Of a DNA stretch of 64,000 nt, positions 19,701 to 28,095 are shown one piece after another. Within the stretch, counting starts at the first letter, position 1. Each line of letters opens with the position of its first letter. A model generated the notes under the pieces. It was not told the origin of the DNA and made no database searches. It saw only the letters and a program-made list of their open reading frames with translations. The stretch spans positions 1-64,000 of the forward strand of contig CANNDC010000006.1 of the NCBI GenBank assembly GCA_947503265.1. Reading direction: 5' to 3'. This DNA comes from an uncultured Alteromonadaceae bacterium (GTDB taxonomy: Bacteria; Pseudomonadota; Gammaproteobacteria; Enterobacterales; Alteromonadaceae). Position numbers and translations under genes: made by a program.

Positions 19701-20165
19701 TTGCACTTTTTCGATTACTTACCAGGCATATTTAGCGGTTTTGGTATTCAAGGAAACTACACTTACACTCAAACGGAAGATGAACTTGGTGCTAGCGATA
19801 CGCCAGAGCGTCAAAACGTGAAATCTGCTGGAGATGGACTGGAAGGTTTCTCTGAAAACTCGTTCAACTTAATCGCTTTTTATGACAAAGATGGTTTTCA
19901 AGCTCGATTGGCATATAACTGGCGTGAAGGCTACTTAAAAGAGCGTACCGCAGCTGATCTTCGTCTGTTACCTAAGCATGTTGATGATTACGGTCAATTT
20001 GATTTCAGTACGTCCTACGACGTATCTGAAAACATCACAATTAGAGGTGAAGTGATCAACTTAACGAACGAAAATATCATTGAGTTTGCTGATATCAGAG
20101 AGAGGGTATCACTTATTCAGTACACTGGAAGACGATATCAATTAGGATTGACCGCTAAATTCTAA
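16716..20165 (+). CDS. TonB-dependent receptor with STN signalling domain (large, carbohydrate type)
   Basis: The 1149-aa protein has a signal peptide (about 1-30) and an STN domain at about 45-115 (FNIPQQDADVALTNFGKQAD, GINGAYSVQEAINLLLEGTG). A linker with a TonB-box-like IEVIQVSGIR follows, then the plug (FPDQNVAESLQRISGVSIDR, ITVRGLGPQFNEVRING) and a long barrel ending RRYQLGLTAKF. This is the large receptor class of Alteromonadales and Caulobacter that imports oligosaccharides. The start is one of two adjacent GTG codons behind GAGG. It is probably controlled by the FecI/FecR pair upstream. The substrate is not readable from sequence. Confidence 0.85.
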   Translation: MVGKYILRHTLIGIVVNLLCLELLIFNQPAFAETSLKTSLNKTHFNIPQQDADVALTNFGKQADISVIYRYDLVQGKKVNGINGAYSVQEAINLLLEGTGLAGKLEPGHLVILKRNNEETTLVTKRTTLATIIAALFSTGAATQKTETPNTNENSSERSIEVIQVSGIRTSLKESMSLKKDAPSIQDSIVAEDLGKFPDQNVAESLQRISGVSIDRTNGEGSKITVRGLGPQFNEVRINGRTLATTERGREFDFQALPSELISGADVVKASRANIAEGSLGAYVNINTARPLNKSGFQAAGSAQAVYNDIAGELGQRVSAIVSNTFADDTFGILVGFAYNDATNRIDSAATNRWFEFNAGDFGATFLDGTPVAANETIHAPGRAVYSIDQEERERVSANVTLQWQQDEDTVHTFDFLYSDLSRQADSSGMQVPLQGAASTWRDVQVTDQFTLAGGTRVGQPIDGLPIQRGQDSDTFSAGLNSIFYRDKWRIETDFSYSKAKATPVFNEMTFHYVNTDHNGIAPPFDAYNDDPQVAIDFYKDYLAGNTNYLNGSTKGLTNDPFDAVIDGQVVATNGDFISIDNTGDILNITQTTVDFTDPAAVRSWWTNIRHEELEDEVKEAKLDLDYEIESGVFKSVEMGLAYTKRTKTRDVYQIANGCRDNSSTTPWLPVPDLSAELSDTDISEIEALGGTAQSFQQFVGQNTFQLFNTCQNFDLDDALFSVNNENFLGDEPGSFPRQFTLINDIEAFKAAMGEIRNQPVGSANDWTTESIRPSDSVKNEEENTSIYAQVNMEGESNHFDWSGNIGLRYVKTDSLSTGSRQNITSIEVESITPDQGTILEFSYSPAEPTSLGRSYNKLLPSFNLSMAFNDNFFIKTAGAKVITRPAIEDTGVNTTTVDQVRLDQYFTTGNNPFLNPYEADQFDLSFEYYSDKGDAYSLGFFYKDISSFISTRSENIDTGLTFPTFDNGEQPLIQVATQPSNRPGGTVRGFELAGLHFFDYLPGIFSGFGIQGNYTYTQTEDELGASDTPERQNVKSAGDGLEGFSENSFNLIAFYDKDGFQARLAYNWREGYLKERTAADLRLLPKHVDDYGQFDFSTSYDVSENITIRGEVINLTNENIIEFADIRERVSLIQYTGRRYQLGLTAKF

Positions 20166-20178
20166 GCTGATAATTGTA

Positions 20179-20213
20179 GCCACAGAGAAACCATTTGTTG
20201 GTTTCTTTGTGGC
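20179..20213 (+). terminator. strong hairpin between receptor and halogenase-like gene
   Basis: A 15-bp stem, GCCACAGAGAAACCA / TGGTTTCTTTGTGGC with one mismatch and a 5-nt loop, lies 14 bp after the receptor stop. No T run follows. It may act as a partial terminator or an mRNA-stabilising structure that sets different expression of the receptor and the downstream gene. Confidence 0.55.
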
Positions 20214-20241
20214 ATTAGTTTAAGGACTATAAATACCTTTT

Positions 20242-21762
20242 ATGTTAGATGAAAATAACCAGATCTCTCATCGGCCAATCAAATCTTTTGTCATTGTGGG
20301 CGGTGGTACTGCAGGTTGGATAAGTGCATCTATTTTGTCTAGAGCGTTACGCCATACCCCACACACCATAACGTTAATTGAATCTCCCGATATCCCAACA
20401 ATAGGAGTAGGTGAAGCAACAATTCCCTCATTCGTTGATATGTTGGAGTATTTGCAAATACCTTTGCAAGATTTTGTCCTGAAAACCAATGCCACTTTCA
20501 AACTAGGCATTAAATTTACTAACTGGAGAACCACAGAAGATCACTACTGGCATCAATTTGGAGAAATAGGAAACAAGATTGATGGCATACCTTTTTACCA
20601 ACATTGGCTGAAACATTCGTTAGAGCATGAAAAGTTTGCTCTTACCGATTTTTCACCTGCAATTGCTTTAGCTAAGCAAAACAAGTTTTTTATTCCCTCT
20701 CCGAAACAGCCAACAAACTTATCTAAATCAACGTTTGCTTTGCATTTTGATGCTTCGAAACTCGCAGCGTATCTAGAACAATATTGTATAGAAAAAGGTG
20801 TTAAACATATTAAGGCTAACGTCTCTGAGGCTCATTGCAATAAAGACGGATGTATTCATAACCTTGACTTAGAGAATCAACAACAAGTGAAAGGCGATTT
20901 CTTTATTGATTGTTCGGGACAACGGGCATTGCTAATAGAAAAAACGATGCGAATAGGATATCAAAATTGGCAGCATTATCTTCCCGTTGATAGGGCTATC
21001 GCCGTCCAATCGGAAGTTTTGAATCCTTTACCACCCTATACAGAATCAATAGCGCATGAACATGGATGGAGATGGCGTATACCGCTGCAAAATAGAACAG
21101 GTAATGGCTATGTGTATTGCAGTGACTATTGTAATGATGATCAGGCACGCGAATTATTAGAAAAGAACGTAGATAATATGATTACACAACCTCGGGTTTT
21201 AAAATTTACTACAGGCGTTCGTAATAAAGTGTGGCACAAGAATTGTCTAGCTGTAGGGTTATCAAGTGGCTTTCTAGAACCGTTGGAATCTACCAGTATT
21301 TACTTAGTAATGAGGACAATGTTGAATTTTGTCCAACGCTTACCCACCTTGCCTATTCAGCAACCGACAGTGGATGAGTTCAACCGCAAGATCATTAACG
21401 AATATGAATATATTAGGGATTTTATCGTTTTACATTACTGCGCGACAAAACGAGTAGACAGCCCGTTTTGGAGGATGTGGCAACACAATGAAATCCCCGC
21501 TTCTTTACAGAAAAAAATGGCCCTATTTTCCTGCCAAGGACACCTTATGGACAACCATTATGATCTGTTTTCTCACGAAAGTTGGTATGCCGTGCTAGAG
21601 GGTATGGGAGTGCGACCTGATAGTTTCGATCCTTTAGTTAATGGCAGTGACCAAGGGTTAATATCTGAGTCAATGGATAAGAGTGCAGCGGCACTGATAC
21701 ATAGCGTAAATCAATGCCTTGACCACAACGAATACATTGAAAAGCTAATTGCTCATCGATAG
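20242..21762 (+). CDS. tryptophan halogenase-family flavoprotein (PUL-associated)
   Basis: The 506-aa protein has the FAD-binding GGGTAGW motif near residue 18 and GVGEATIPS. It also has the Lys-containing TFKLGIKFTNW, the diagnostic GWRWRIPLQ (WxWxIP) motif and SGFLEPLESTSIYLV with the conserved Glu. All expected halogenase motifs are present. In marine gammaproteobacteria this family regularly sits next to large TonB receptors of polysaccharide loci, where its substrate is unknown and it may not halogenate tryptophan. It follows the receptor by 76 bp with a hairpin between. It converges on the sulfatase with a 6-bp gap. Confidence 0.85.
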   Translation: MLDENNQISHRPIKSFVIVGGGTAGWISASILSRALRHTPHTITLIESPDIPTIGVGEATIPSFVDMLEYLQIPLQDFVLKTNATFKLGIKFTNWRTTEDHYWHQFGEIGNKIDGIPFYQHWLKHSLEHEKFALTDFSPAIALAKQNKFFIPSPKQPTNLSKSTFALHFDASKLAAYLEQYCIEKGVKHIKANVSEAHCNKDGCIHNLDLENQQQVKGDFFIDCSGQRALLIEKTMRIGYQNWQHYLPVDRAIAVQSEVLNPLPPYTESIAHEHGWRWRIPLQNRTGNGYVYCSDYCNDDQARELLEKNVDNMITQPRVLKFTTGVRNKVWHKNCLAVGLSSGFLEPLESTSIYLVMRTMLNFVQRLPTLPIQQPTVDEFNRKIINEYEYIRDFIVLHYCATKRVDSPFWRMWQHNEIPASLQKKMALFSCQGHLMDNHYDLFSHESWYAVLEGMGVRPDSFDPLVNGSDQGLISESMDKSAAALIHSVNQCLDHNEYIEKLIAHR

Positions 21763-21768
21763 CACAGG

Positions 21769-23613
21769 TTACTCTCTCAAAAATTCGATACGCTCCACAA
21801 TTCCCGGTCCTTTTCTATTGAGCCATGCTTCAGGGATATCATTAAGTTCAATAACGATGGATTTCCCCTGAGTTTGTTTTATTAACGCTAAGGAGTTAAG
21901 GATTAACAATAACTCGATTTCATTTTCAGCGTTGTTAACTATTGCTTGAATTAAGTGCCGAGGGTAGTTATCAGTAAACAATGCCAAGTATTCGATAGCT
22001 CTTAACCTAACCAAATTACTGCTATCAAGGCGTGACATTTCTTTAATAAGCGATAGGTTTTCTAATGCTATGGTTCCAAAATTGCTGCAAGTAATTAACG
22101 CCCAGTATCGTTCTAATGCATCTTTGGATGTTAAGGCGTCATGCAATTCAGACTTTATAGATTGGTATGATTTAAGACTTAGAGACGCGATGTCCATTAG
22201 TCTCAAAATATGTTTTGAGTGCTTTTTGCCGTATTCAGTAGGCGATACACTTAAGTTGCTAAATAACTCGCTTTCAGGAATAAAACTGAGATCAGGCAGA
22301 GACCTTAGTTTAGTATCAAGATTCGTTCTGAGTTCCTTTAACTTTTCAGCATAGTGGGGATTATTAGCTAAATTGTTCAATTCAAATGGGTCATTTTTGA
22401 GGTCATACAATGCTTCTGGTGGCTTAGGTTCAAAAAATAATTTCTGTTGGGTTGTTAGTTTGTTTTGTTGATACAGCTCGTTCCATTCTTGATAGGCGAG
22501 CATTCTAAAACGGTATTCGTTAAATAACCCGTTTATGTTGAACGATTGATAGTTTCTAATATAGCTGAAATTTCCTTTTCTTAAGGATCTGACCAAGTCA
22601 TATTTTTCATCAAACCGATCAGCGTAGCTATAGGTCTGATCGCGCTTATTCAATTCTTTTACAGAAACTCCTTTACCCAGAAAAGCTTGTCCATCCATAT
22701 GTTTTGGAATGTCCGCTCCAGCTAAATGAAGTAGAGTAGGGGCGAAATCGACAAAACTTACGAACCCGTCTATTCGACTTCCTTGTTTCGCGTCAATAAT
22801 GTGTTGCCACTTTTTTGGTATATAGACGACTAAAGGTACGTGCACGCCAGTTTGATATACATAGCCCTTACTGCGAGGTAAAACTCCGCCATGATCTCCA
22901 AAATAAAAGATGATGGTGTCTTCCATAAGACTTTCTTGTTTTAATTCATCAATAAACGCACCAATTTGGTCATCTAGTTTGACATGCAAGTCTTGATATT
23001 TCGCATGGGTGTAACGAAAAGTCGGCGTATCTGGAAACATCGGAAAAAGCGAGACTTTGCTTAGATCAGCTTGGGTTTTCTGGCTAAGTTGTTGTTCCTT
23101 TGTAAAGTGCAGTTTTCCTTCATGAGTGGTGTGAAAGTTCCTGACATGAAAAAACGGTTGATTTGGTTTGCGATCTCTCCAATCAGCTTTGGATGAAGAT
23201 ACATCCCATCCTTCAAGTGCATTAACATTGTAATCTTTTTTAGCGTTGTTCGATGTATGGTAACCCGCCCTTTGTAAATACCAGGGAAACATATTTACTT
23301 GATTAGGAAAACTAGACTTAGTAATTGCTCGATGATACTGAGTACCCGTTTTATTAGCGTACTGACCACTAAACAAAGTTGTTCTAGCGACAGAACACAC
23401 AGCTCCATTAGAAAAAGCATGTTTAAATACAACACCTTTTTCAGCCAGTTCAGAAATATTAGGCGTCGCTATTCCATTTTTAGTGTACAAATCCATGTAG
23501 TGAATAGAATTGTCTTCAGATGTAATCCACACGATATTCGGTTTATCTTGGGAAATCGCGAGGCTAGCTTTAATAGTTAGTGCTATAAATAAAAAAAACT
23601 TTCCAAAATTCAT
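21769..23613 (-). CDS. sulfatase (arylsulfatase/heparan-sulfatase-like) with atypical Cys motif
   Basis: The protein of about 614 aa has a signal peptide (FFLFIALTIKASLAIS). Sulfatase landmarks are present: KPNIVWITSEDNS, VCSVARTTLFSGQYA around the modified Cys, DTIIFYFGDHGGVLPRSKGYVYQTGVHVPLVVY and FVSFVDFAPTLLHLAG. A C-terminal helical HEAT-like segment of about 130 residues follows. The motif is C-S-V-A-R where C-x-P/A-x-R is usual. The ATG at 23613 starts the signal peptide; a TTG three codons earlier also fits. It would remove sulfate esters in the periplasm and fits a sulfated algal substrate. No maturase gene is seen nearby. Confidence 0.8.
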   Translation of the reverse strand: MNFGKFFLFIALTIKASLAISQDKPNIVWITSEDNSIHYMDLYTKNGIATPNISELAEKGVVFKHAFSNGAVCSVARTTLFSGQYANKTGTQYHRAITKSSFPNQVNMFPWYLQRAGYHTSNNAKKDYNVNALEGWDVSSSKADWRDRKPNQPFFHVRNFHTTHEGKLHFTKEQQLSQKTQADLSKVSLFPMFPDTPTFRYTHAKYQDLHVKLDDQIGAFIDELKQESLMEDTIIFYFGDHGGVLPRSKGYVYQTGVHVPLVVYIPKKWQHIIDAKQGSRIDGFVSFVDFAPTLLHLAGADIPKHMDGQAFLGKGVSVKELNKRDQTYSYADRFDEKYDLVRSLRKGNFSYIRNYQSFNINGLFNEYRFRMLAYQEWNELYQQNKLTTQQKLFFEPKPPEALYDLKNDPFELNNLANNPHYAEKLKELRTNLDTKLRSLPDLSFIPESELFSNLSVSPTEYGKKHSKHILRLMDIASLSLKSYQSIKSELHDALTSKDALERYWALITCSNFGTIALENLSLIKEMSRLDSSNLVRLRAIEYLALFTDNYPRHLIQAIVNNAENEIELLLILNSLALIKQTQGKSIVIELNDIPEAWLNRKGPGIVERIEFLRE

Positions 23614-23757
23614 ATAAATCAAATATAAATTACAATGTTAATATATGATTTATATTGTTCTAGAGTGTTAGGAAAGTCAAATTTAGTTTTTCATTAGCCG
23701 TATTTTACTCGCTAAAACGCTTACCAATATTTACTAGAAAACATAACTTTCTCTATA

Positions 23758-24657
23758 TTAAGATTTGATAGCAAGTACTTCGCAGGTCAACTTAGATAAA
23801 ATATGATCAGCAGTGTTACCAATTAGCGCGCCCATCAACCCGGTCCTCCCTACTGTCCCTATGACTAAGACTTGAGCTTCGATTTGTTCGCTGACTTTTT
23901 TGATGGCATCTTCTACAAATCCTTCACTAACGTGTATTACATCCTTGTCTAATTGATGACTATTTAAAAAAGCCTGCATTTTATCGGCATGCCAGTTTTC
24001 TGTGCTTGTCTTTAGTGCACCATAATCTAGGTTAGGTATATCATAGGGAAGAGCAATATTAGGCGCCGTATACGCATTTACCGCATGTAATTTAGAACCA
24101 GAAATCGTGCTAAGCATTTTACCCGTATGAACAACACTGTGATTTAGTTTCATATGGGCTGGATCAGTTGTAGTCGGATCAACTGCCGCCAGTATCGGAT
24201 TAGATGTCCACTGCTTGTTGTTAACCAATAGTAGTGGTGCATTACAGTTTCTCAACAAATGTCTATCGATAGGCATGGCAAATGGATTGATACTTGTCGC
24301 GTCAGCGCTAATACGCTTTATAACAAGATCGGGCTTTATTTCATCAGTGGCGAGTTCAATGGCTTCATGTAATTCACGATGCCAAGTCAGATGAATCGTG
24401 CACTTGATACCTTGTTTTTCTAGCGGCTCAGCTAAACTATCGAGGTACATTCTACGATCCGCTAAATATTGCTTTTTAAGCTCTTTACGATGATCGCTAG
24501 AGAGTACGTCGGTTAACTCCATAACGGGTTCATAAATCGAATTGAAAAGATGAATGTGCAGTTGACCAAATTCAGCAAATATTAAAGCACGCTTCAGTGC
24601 TGCATGCTTAGTGTGTTTACCGCTAATAACAACGAGAATATGCTTTGGTGTCTTCAT
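23758..24657 (-). CDS. tandem universal stress protein (UspE-like)
   Basis: The 299-aa cytoplasmic protein consists of two Usp domains. The first is about 1-145 (starting HILVVISGKHTKHAALKRAL) and the second about 150-299 (ILAAVDPTTTDPAHMKL). The second domain ends in an ATP-binding-like GTVGRTGLMGALIGNTADHI, matching the G-2x-G-9x-G-S/T pattern. It lies 26 bp downstream of the cytochrome gene on the same strand, so it probably shares the FNR-like promoter at 25202. Tandem Usp proteins are typical members of oxygen-limitation regulons. Confidence 0.85.
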   Translation of the reverse strand: MKTPKHILVVISGKHTKHAALKRALIFAEFGQLHIHLFNSIYEPVMELTDVLSSDHRKELKKQYLADRRMYLDSLAEPLEKQGIKCTIHLTWHRELHEAIELATDEIKPDLVIKRISADATSINPFAMPIDRHLLRNCNAPLLLVNNKQWTSNPILAAVDPTTTDPAHMKLNHSVVHTGKMLSTISGSKLHAVNAYTAPNIALPYDIPNLDYGALKTSTENWHADKMQAFLNSHQLDKDVIHVSEGFVEDAIKKVSEQIEAQVLVIGTVGRTGLMGALIGNTADHILSKLTCEVLAIKS

Positions 24658-24683
24658 CAGAAACTCCTAAAAAAGCGTTAAAT

Positions 24684-25142
24684 TTATTGGATGTAATAGG
24701 GCGCGTAGGGTGAATAATGATATGGCTTAATTTTGTACTTAGGTTGTAAAAAACTCACGATATCAACTAACTCTGAAACCGTCATAACATCGTTGTAATT
24801 GCGCATTTTAGATAAGGTAGGTGAATCATCTGTTTGGTCTTTGTAGCGCGGCGAAATTTTGTGGGATGGATTAATAATACTTGTCACCAATTCAGCATAA
24901 GTGGTTACTTTGGTCAACTTACCACCAAGTTGAACAGGTTGTTTTAATTCAAAACCTGAATTATCACTTTCCATTCCATCTAACTTGTGACAAGAGAGGC
25001 ATTGGTATTTTAGAAAGGCTTGTTTACCGCGTTCTATATCACCTTCTGGTAAACTAAATCCATCCGGTGAATTTTTATCTACAGTACAAGCAGCTATCGT
25101 GGCGAGAAAGATAATCGTAAATAGTATTGTATATGTCTTCAT
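24684..25142 (-). CDS. mono-haem cytochrome c lipoprotein
   Basis: The 152-aa protein has a lipobox (LATIAACT, Cys 19) and one haem c site CLSCH at residues 48-52. A downstream MRNYNDVM segment could supply the Met ligand. The size and domain resemble small class I cytochromes anchored to a periplasmic face, or the cytochrome c domain of quinol/NO-type enzymes. It is first in a probable operon with the Usp gene and has an FNR-like box 60 bp upstream, so it should be induced when oxygen is limiting. Its electron partners are not in the window. Confidence 0.8.
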   Translation of the reverse strand: MKTYTILFTIIFLATIAACTVDKNSPDGFSLPEGDIERGKQAFLKYQCLSCHKLDGMESDNSGFELKQPVQLGGKLTKVTTYAELVTSIINPSHKISPRYKDQTDDSPTLSKMRNYNDVMTVSELVDIVSFLQPKYKIKPYHYSPYAPYYIQ

Positions 25143-25201
25143 GGTGATATCCCTTAAACATAATCAGTAAAATAAGGGTAGCTAGAAGCACAAGATATTT
25201 T

Positions 25202-25215
25202 TTGACCTAGATCAA
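25202..25215 (-). promoter_or_regulatory. FNR-like box upstream of the cytochrome c gene
   Basis: The sequence TTGAC-CTAG-ATCAA matches the FNR/CRP-family anaerobic box TTGAT-N4-ATCAA at 9 of 10 defined positions. It lies 60 bp before the cytochrome start. The FNR-family regulator at 27219 has the recognition-helix pattern expected for this box. Confidence 0.65.
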
Positions 25216-25247
25216 ATAAAATTCAGTCTTTTTCATAAAATTAAAAA

Positions 25248-25898
25248 TTAATGGTAGGAATCCACTGTTAAAACCATTTTCAGAAGGTCTGCAAGGGAGT
25301 CCGCATTCATTTTTTCCATAACATGGGCGCGGTGTATTTCGACGGTCCTTTTGCTTAAATTTATAGATTCTGCAATCTTCTTATTCGAACTTCCTGATAC
25401 TATCAAATCTAAAATTTGCTTTTCTCTGTGGGTCAAGGTTGCTAGTTTTGATTTTACAGCTTCTATATTTGAAGCATGGTCTTGCTCTTTGAGATTGGCT
25501 AAAATCGCTTTTTGTATTGCTTCAATAAGCTGTTGTTCTCTAAACGGTTTTTGAATAAGTTCAATGGCACCATTTTTCATGGCTTCAACGGCTGTTGGCA
25601 CGTCAGCATGCCCTGTTAAGAATATGATAGGCAATTGACAATCCCACGCCTTTAGACGCTGCTGACATTCTATTCCGCTAATTACAGGCATACGTAAATC
25701 TAATAAAATACACCCATTCTTTCTGTCGAAATCCTGCAATGAAAAAGCATGCAATAATGCTTCTGCGTCACTGTAACAGCGGTTTTTCACTCCTATACTG
25801 TCTAGCAGCATGGACACAGAGTCCAACACTGCATCATCATCGTCAACAATATGAACAGTGGCGGTTTTAGCTAGTTTATTAGACAAAAATTCATCCAT
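25248..25898 (-). CDS. fixJ: FixJ-family response regulator
   Basis: The 216-aa protein has an N-terminal receiver domain with acidic residues HIVDDDDAVL, a phospho-acceptor Asp67 in GCILLDLRMP, the T/K pair LTGHADV and LIQKPF, and a C-terminal LuxR-type helix-turn-helix (LTHREKQILDLIVSGSSNKKI, LSKRTVEIHRAHVMEKM). This is the standard FixJ/NarL layout with the FixJ-specific linker length. It lies 10 bp after the FixL gene on the same strand. Phosphorylated FixJ would activate target promoters when oxygen is low. Confidence 0.85.
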   Translation of the reverse strand: MDEFLSNKLAKTATVHIVDDDDAVLDSVSMLLDSIGVKNRCYSDAEALLHAFSLQDFDRKNGCILLDLRMPVISGIECQQRLKAWDCQLPIIFLTGHADVPTAVEAMKNGAIELIQKPFREQQLIEAIQKAILANLKEQDHASNIEAVKSKLATLTHREKQILDLIVSGSSNKKIAESINLSKRTVEIHRAHVMEKMNADSLADLLKMVLTVDSYH

Positions 25899-25908
25899 TT
25901 AAACACTC

Positions 25909-27063
25909 CTAACGTTCACTTTTCATTGATGTTGCAGGCAAGCTAAACGAAAAATTAGTGAGAGAATCATTGGTATTTTTTATGTATATCTCTCCTCCAT
26001 GCGCATGGATTATAGTTTGACTAATTGGCAGTCCCATACCCATCCCAGTTTCTTTGGTTGTGTAAAAAGGGGTGAATACTTGTTTAGAAATATTTTCCTC
26101 TAATCCATCACCACAATCTATGACTGATACTTCAATTGTTTGTTCAGATAGCCATTGACTCGTTATCTTCAATGGTGAACCTTCCATTTTTTCCATGGCA
26201 TCCAATCCATTTCGAATCAAGTTTAAAAGTACCTGCTGAATTTGCACTTGGTTTGCTAGAAGAATTGGCTGATTATTTTCTTCTAGTTCCAGAATGACAT
26301 TGTGTTGTGAAATTCGTGTGTCTATTTGCGCTAGATTGATAGTTTCGCGGATCGTTTGGTTTAGCTCGATGTGCTTGCGGTCGCCAGTCCGTTTTTTTAC
26401 AAAGGTGCGTAATTGATTCAACACTTCACTAGTACGCAAAGCTTGGTCACATATTTTATCAAGGGCTCCTTTTACCCTACTTAAATTGCCATCATTTGGA
26501 GTCCTCAACAATCTTCTTGAAGCTTGGGCATAGCTGGTAATTGCGGTCAGGGGCTGATTCATTTCATGAGCGATGCCAGCGGCTAATTCTCCTGCGGCAT
26601 TTAGTCTTGCGGCATGGCTTAAACGTTCTCTGTTCTCTTGAGCCTCAGCCTTAATTTTCTCTTGTTCACTCATATCACGAATAATACCGACAAATTGTCG
26701 ATGACTCGATTCAAGCACTTCTCCAATACTAATATTAATAGGGAATTCATTACCATCGAATTTCCTCCCCATAACTTTACGGCTTTTACCAATCACTTTT
26801 GAATCACTCGTTTGAATATAATTCATAAGATAATTGTCATGCTGAGAAGCAATATCACTAGGCATAAGTATCGCGACGTTCTTTCCCAAGACATCGTTAC
26901 TCGAATAACCAAACATCATTTCTGCTGCATGGTTAAAGAGTTCAATGGTTCCTCTTTCATCGATAATAACAAAAGCATCAACCGCGGCATTTAAAAGCGC
27001 TAGCAGCCTAGCATTAGAATCAATGTCTTTATTCCCAATAGTATTGGATTCAGCTTCTGACAT
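25909..27063 (-). CDS. fixL: FixL-type haem PAS oxygen-sensor histidine kinase
   Basis: The 384-aa protein has no TM segment. Residues about 18-140 form a PAS domain very like FixL: FNHAAEMMFGYSSNDVLGKN, NVAILMPS, then SQHDNYLMNYIQTSD, in which His75 aligns with the haem-ligand His of rhizobial FixL. A conserved Arg lies in VIGKSRKVMGRKFDG. The kinase core follows, with the H-box GIAHEMNQPLTAITSY, the N-box NLIRNGLDAME and the G boxes DCGDGL and GMGMGLPIS. Oxygen bound to haem should inhibit the kinase. It is divergent from the FNR-family gene. Confidence 0.85.
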   Translation of the reverse strand: MSEAESNTIGNKDIDSNARLLALLNAAVDAFVIIDERGTIELFNHAAEMMFGYSSNDVLGKNVAILMPSDIASQHDNYLMNYIQTSDSKVIGKSRKVMGRKFDGNEFPINISIGEVLESSHRQFVGIIRDMSEQEKIKAEAQENRERLSHAARLNAAGELAAGIAHEMNQPLTAITSYAQASRRLLRTPNDGNLSRVKGALDKICDQALRTSEVLNQLRTFVKKRTGDRKHIELNQTIRETINLAQIDTRISQHNVILELEENNQPILLANQVQIQQVLLNLIRNGLDAMEKMEGSPLKITSQWLSEQTIEVSVIDCGDGLEENISKQVFTPFYTTKETGMGMGLPISQTIIHAHGGEIYIKNTNDSLTNFSFSLPATSMKSER

Positions 27064-27218
27064 GATGTTGATTTAAGATAGCTTCATTCAAATGAGACAT
27101 TATTTGCATTTCCTATAGGTAATCACCGCAACATTTTACGTAGTTGTTCGAATAGTAAATTCCCTTATCAAAAGTATAGTATTTAGTCACAATGTGACGC
27201 TAGGAATTTAGCAATAAC

Positions 27219-27995
27219 ATGAAAATCTCTCATATTTTTGATAACAATAGTCAAATTTGTAAACCACAGGCAACGAAGTACTTTGATTCTGAAAACGACC
27301 ACAGCTTTCAGAACCACTGCTTTGAGAAACAATTACTTTCACATCGAGTGTATCATCGAGGGGATTTTCTTATTGCTAGTAATCAACGATTCACTGGGTT
27401 GTATATTCTTCGAACAGGAACTGCGAAAACTTATACGCTACTAAAAAACGGCGATGAACAAATCACTAAGTTTCTGCATGCCGGTGATTGGCTGGGTTTT
27501 GACGGAATGAATTCTGGTTTTCACGATTTGAATGTTCAATTTTTAGAAACCAGCAGCGTTTATTTTATTAATAAATTACAGCTTACGGGTATGTTGAAAA
27601 AAGATGAGCTATTTACACGCAATTTTATAAAAAGCATGCATAACGACTTAAATCAATTTCAATCAGTAATTGTGTCTCTAACTCAACTTAGCAGTGAGCA
27701 AAAAATCGCTAAGTTTCTGTTGGATATTTCAGAAAAGCAAATTGCAAATGGAAAGTCAAAGCACAATCTTATTTTAAGTATGTCTAGGACAGACATTGCT
27801 AATTATTTGGGGATGGCCCTAGAAACCGTTAGTAGAATACTTACTGACTTTCAAAGAAACAATATTATTTCGGTTAATAATAGAAGAGTAAGCATTTTAG
27901 ATTATCAAAGATTAATCGATAAACTTAGCGATAAAAATTGTTCTCTTTGGTCTCTGCGATTAGACGGTAATACAAAACTCAAAGCATATAATTGA
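27219..27995 (+). CDS. Crp/Fnr-family regulator (FNR-like, without the full cysteine set)
   Basis: The 258-aa protein has a cyclic-nucleotide-type sensor domain (about 40-155, RGDFLIASNQRFTGLYILRTG) and a C-terminal winged helix. The recognition helix ETVSRILTDFQ has the Glu, Ser and Arg spacing of FNR, which reads TTGAT-N4-ATCAA. FNR needs four cysteines for its iron-sulfur cluster. Here only Cys14 and Cys34 lie in the N-terminus, and the internal Cys is absent (GFHDLNVQFLE). It is therefore probably controlled by FixLJ, like FixK, rather than by direct oxygen sensing. A GTCAC-AAT-GTGAC dyad lies 20 bp before its start. Confidence 0.8.
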   Translation: MKISHIFDNNSQICKPQATKYFDSENDHSFQNHCFEKQLLSHRVYHRGDFLIASNQRFTGLYILRTGTAKTYTLLKNGDEQITKFLHAGDWLGFDGMNSGFHDLNVQFLETSSVYFINKLQLTGMLKKDELFTRNFIKSMHNDLNQFQSVIVSLTQLSSEQKIAKFLLDISEKQIANGKSKHNLILSMSRTDIANYLGMALETVSRILTDFQRNNIISVNNRRVSILDYQRLIDKLSDKNCSLWSLRLDGNTKLKAYN

Positions 27996-28095
27996 TCCCG
28001 TTCGTATTTGTTGCAAAATCTAGATTTGAATTAATTTTGTACATATATTGATGAAGATTTATGATGGACTCGTATTTCATCAAAATAAAAATAAT

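Noticed and set aside
27186..27198. GTCAC-AAT-GTGAC as a CRP site before the FNR-like gene.
   Set aside because: The half-sites are in the reverse order and spacing is wrong for TGTGA-N6-TCACA; mentioned only as a dyad.
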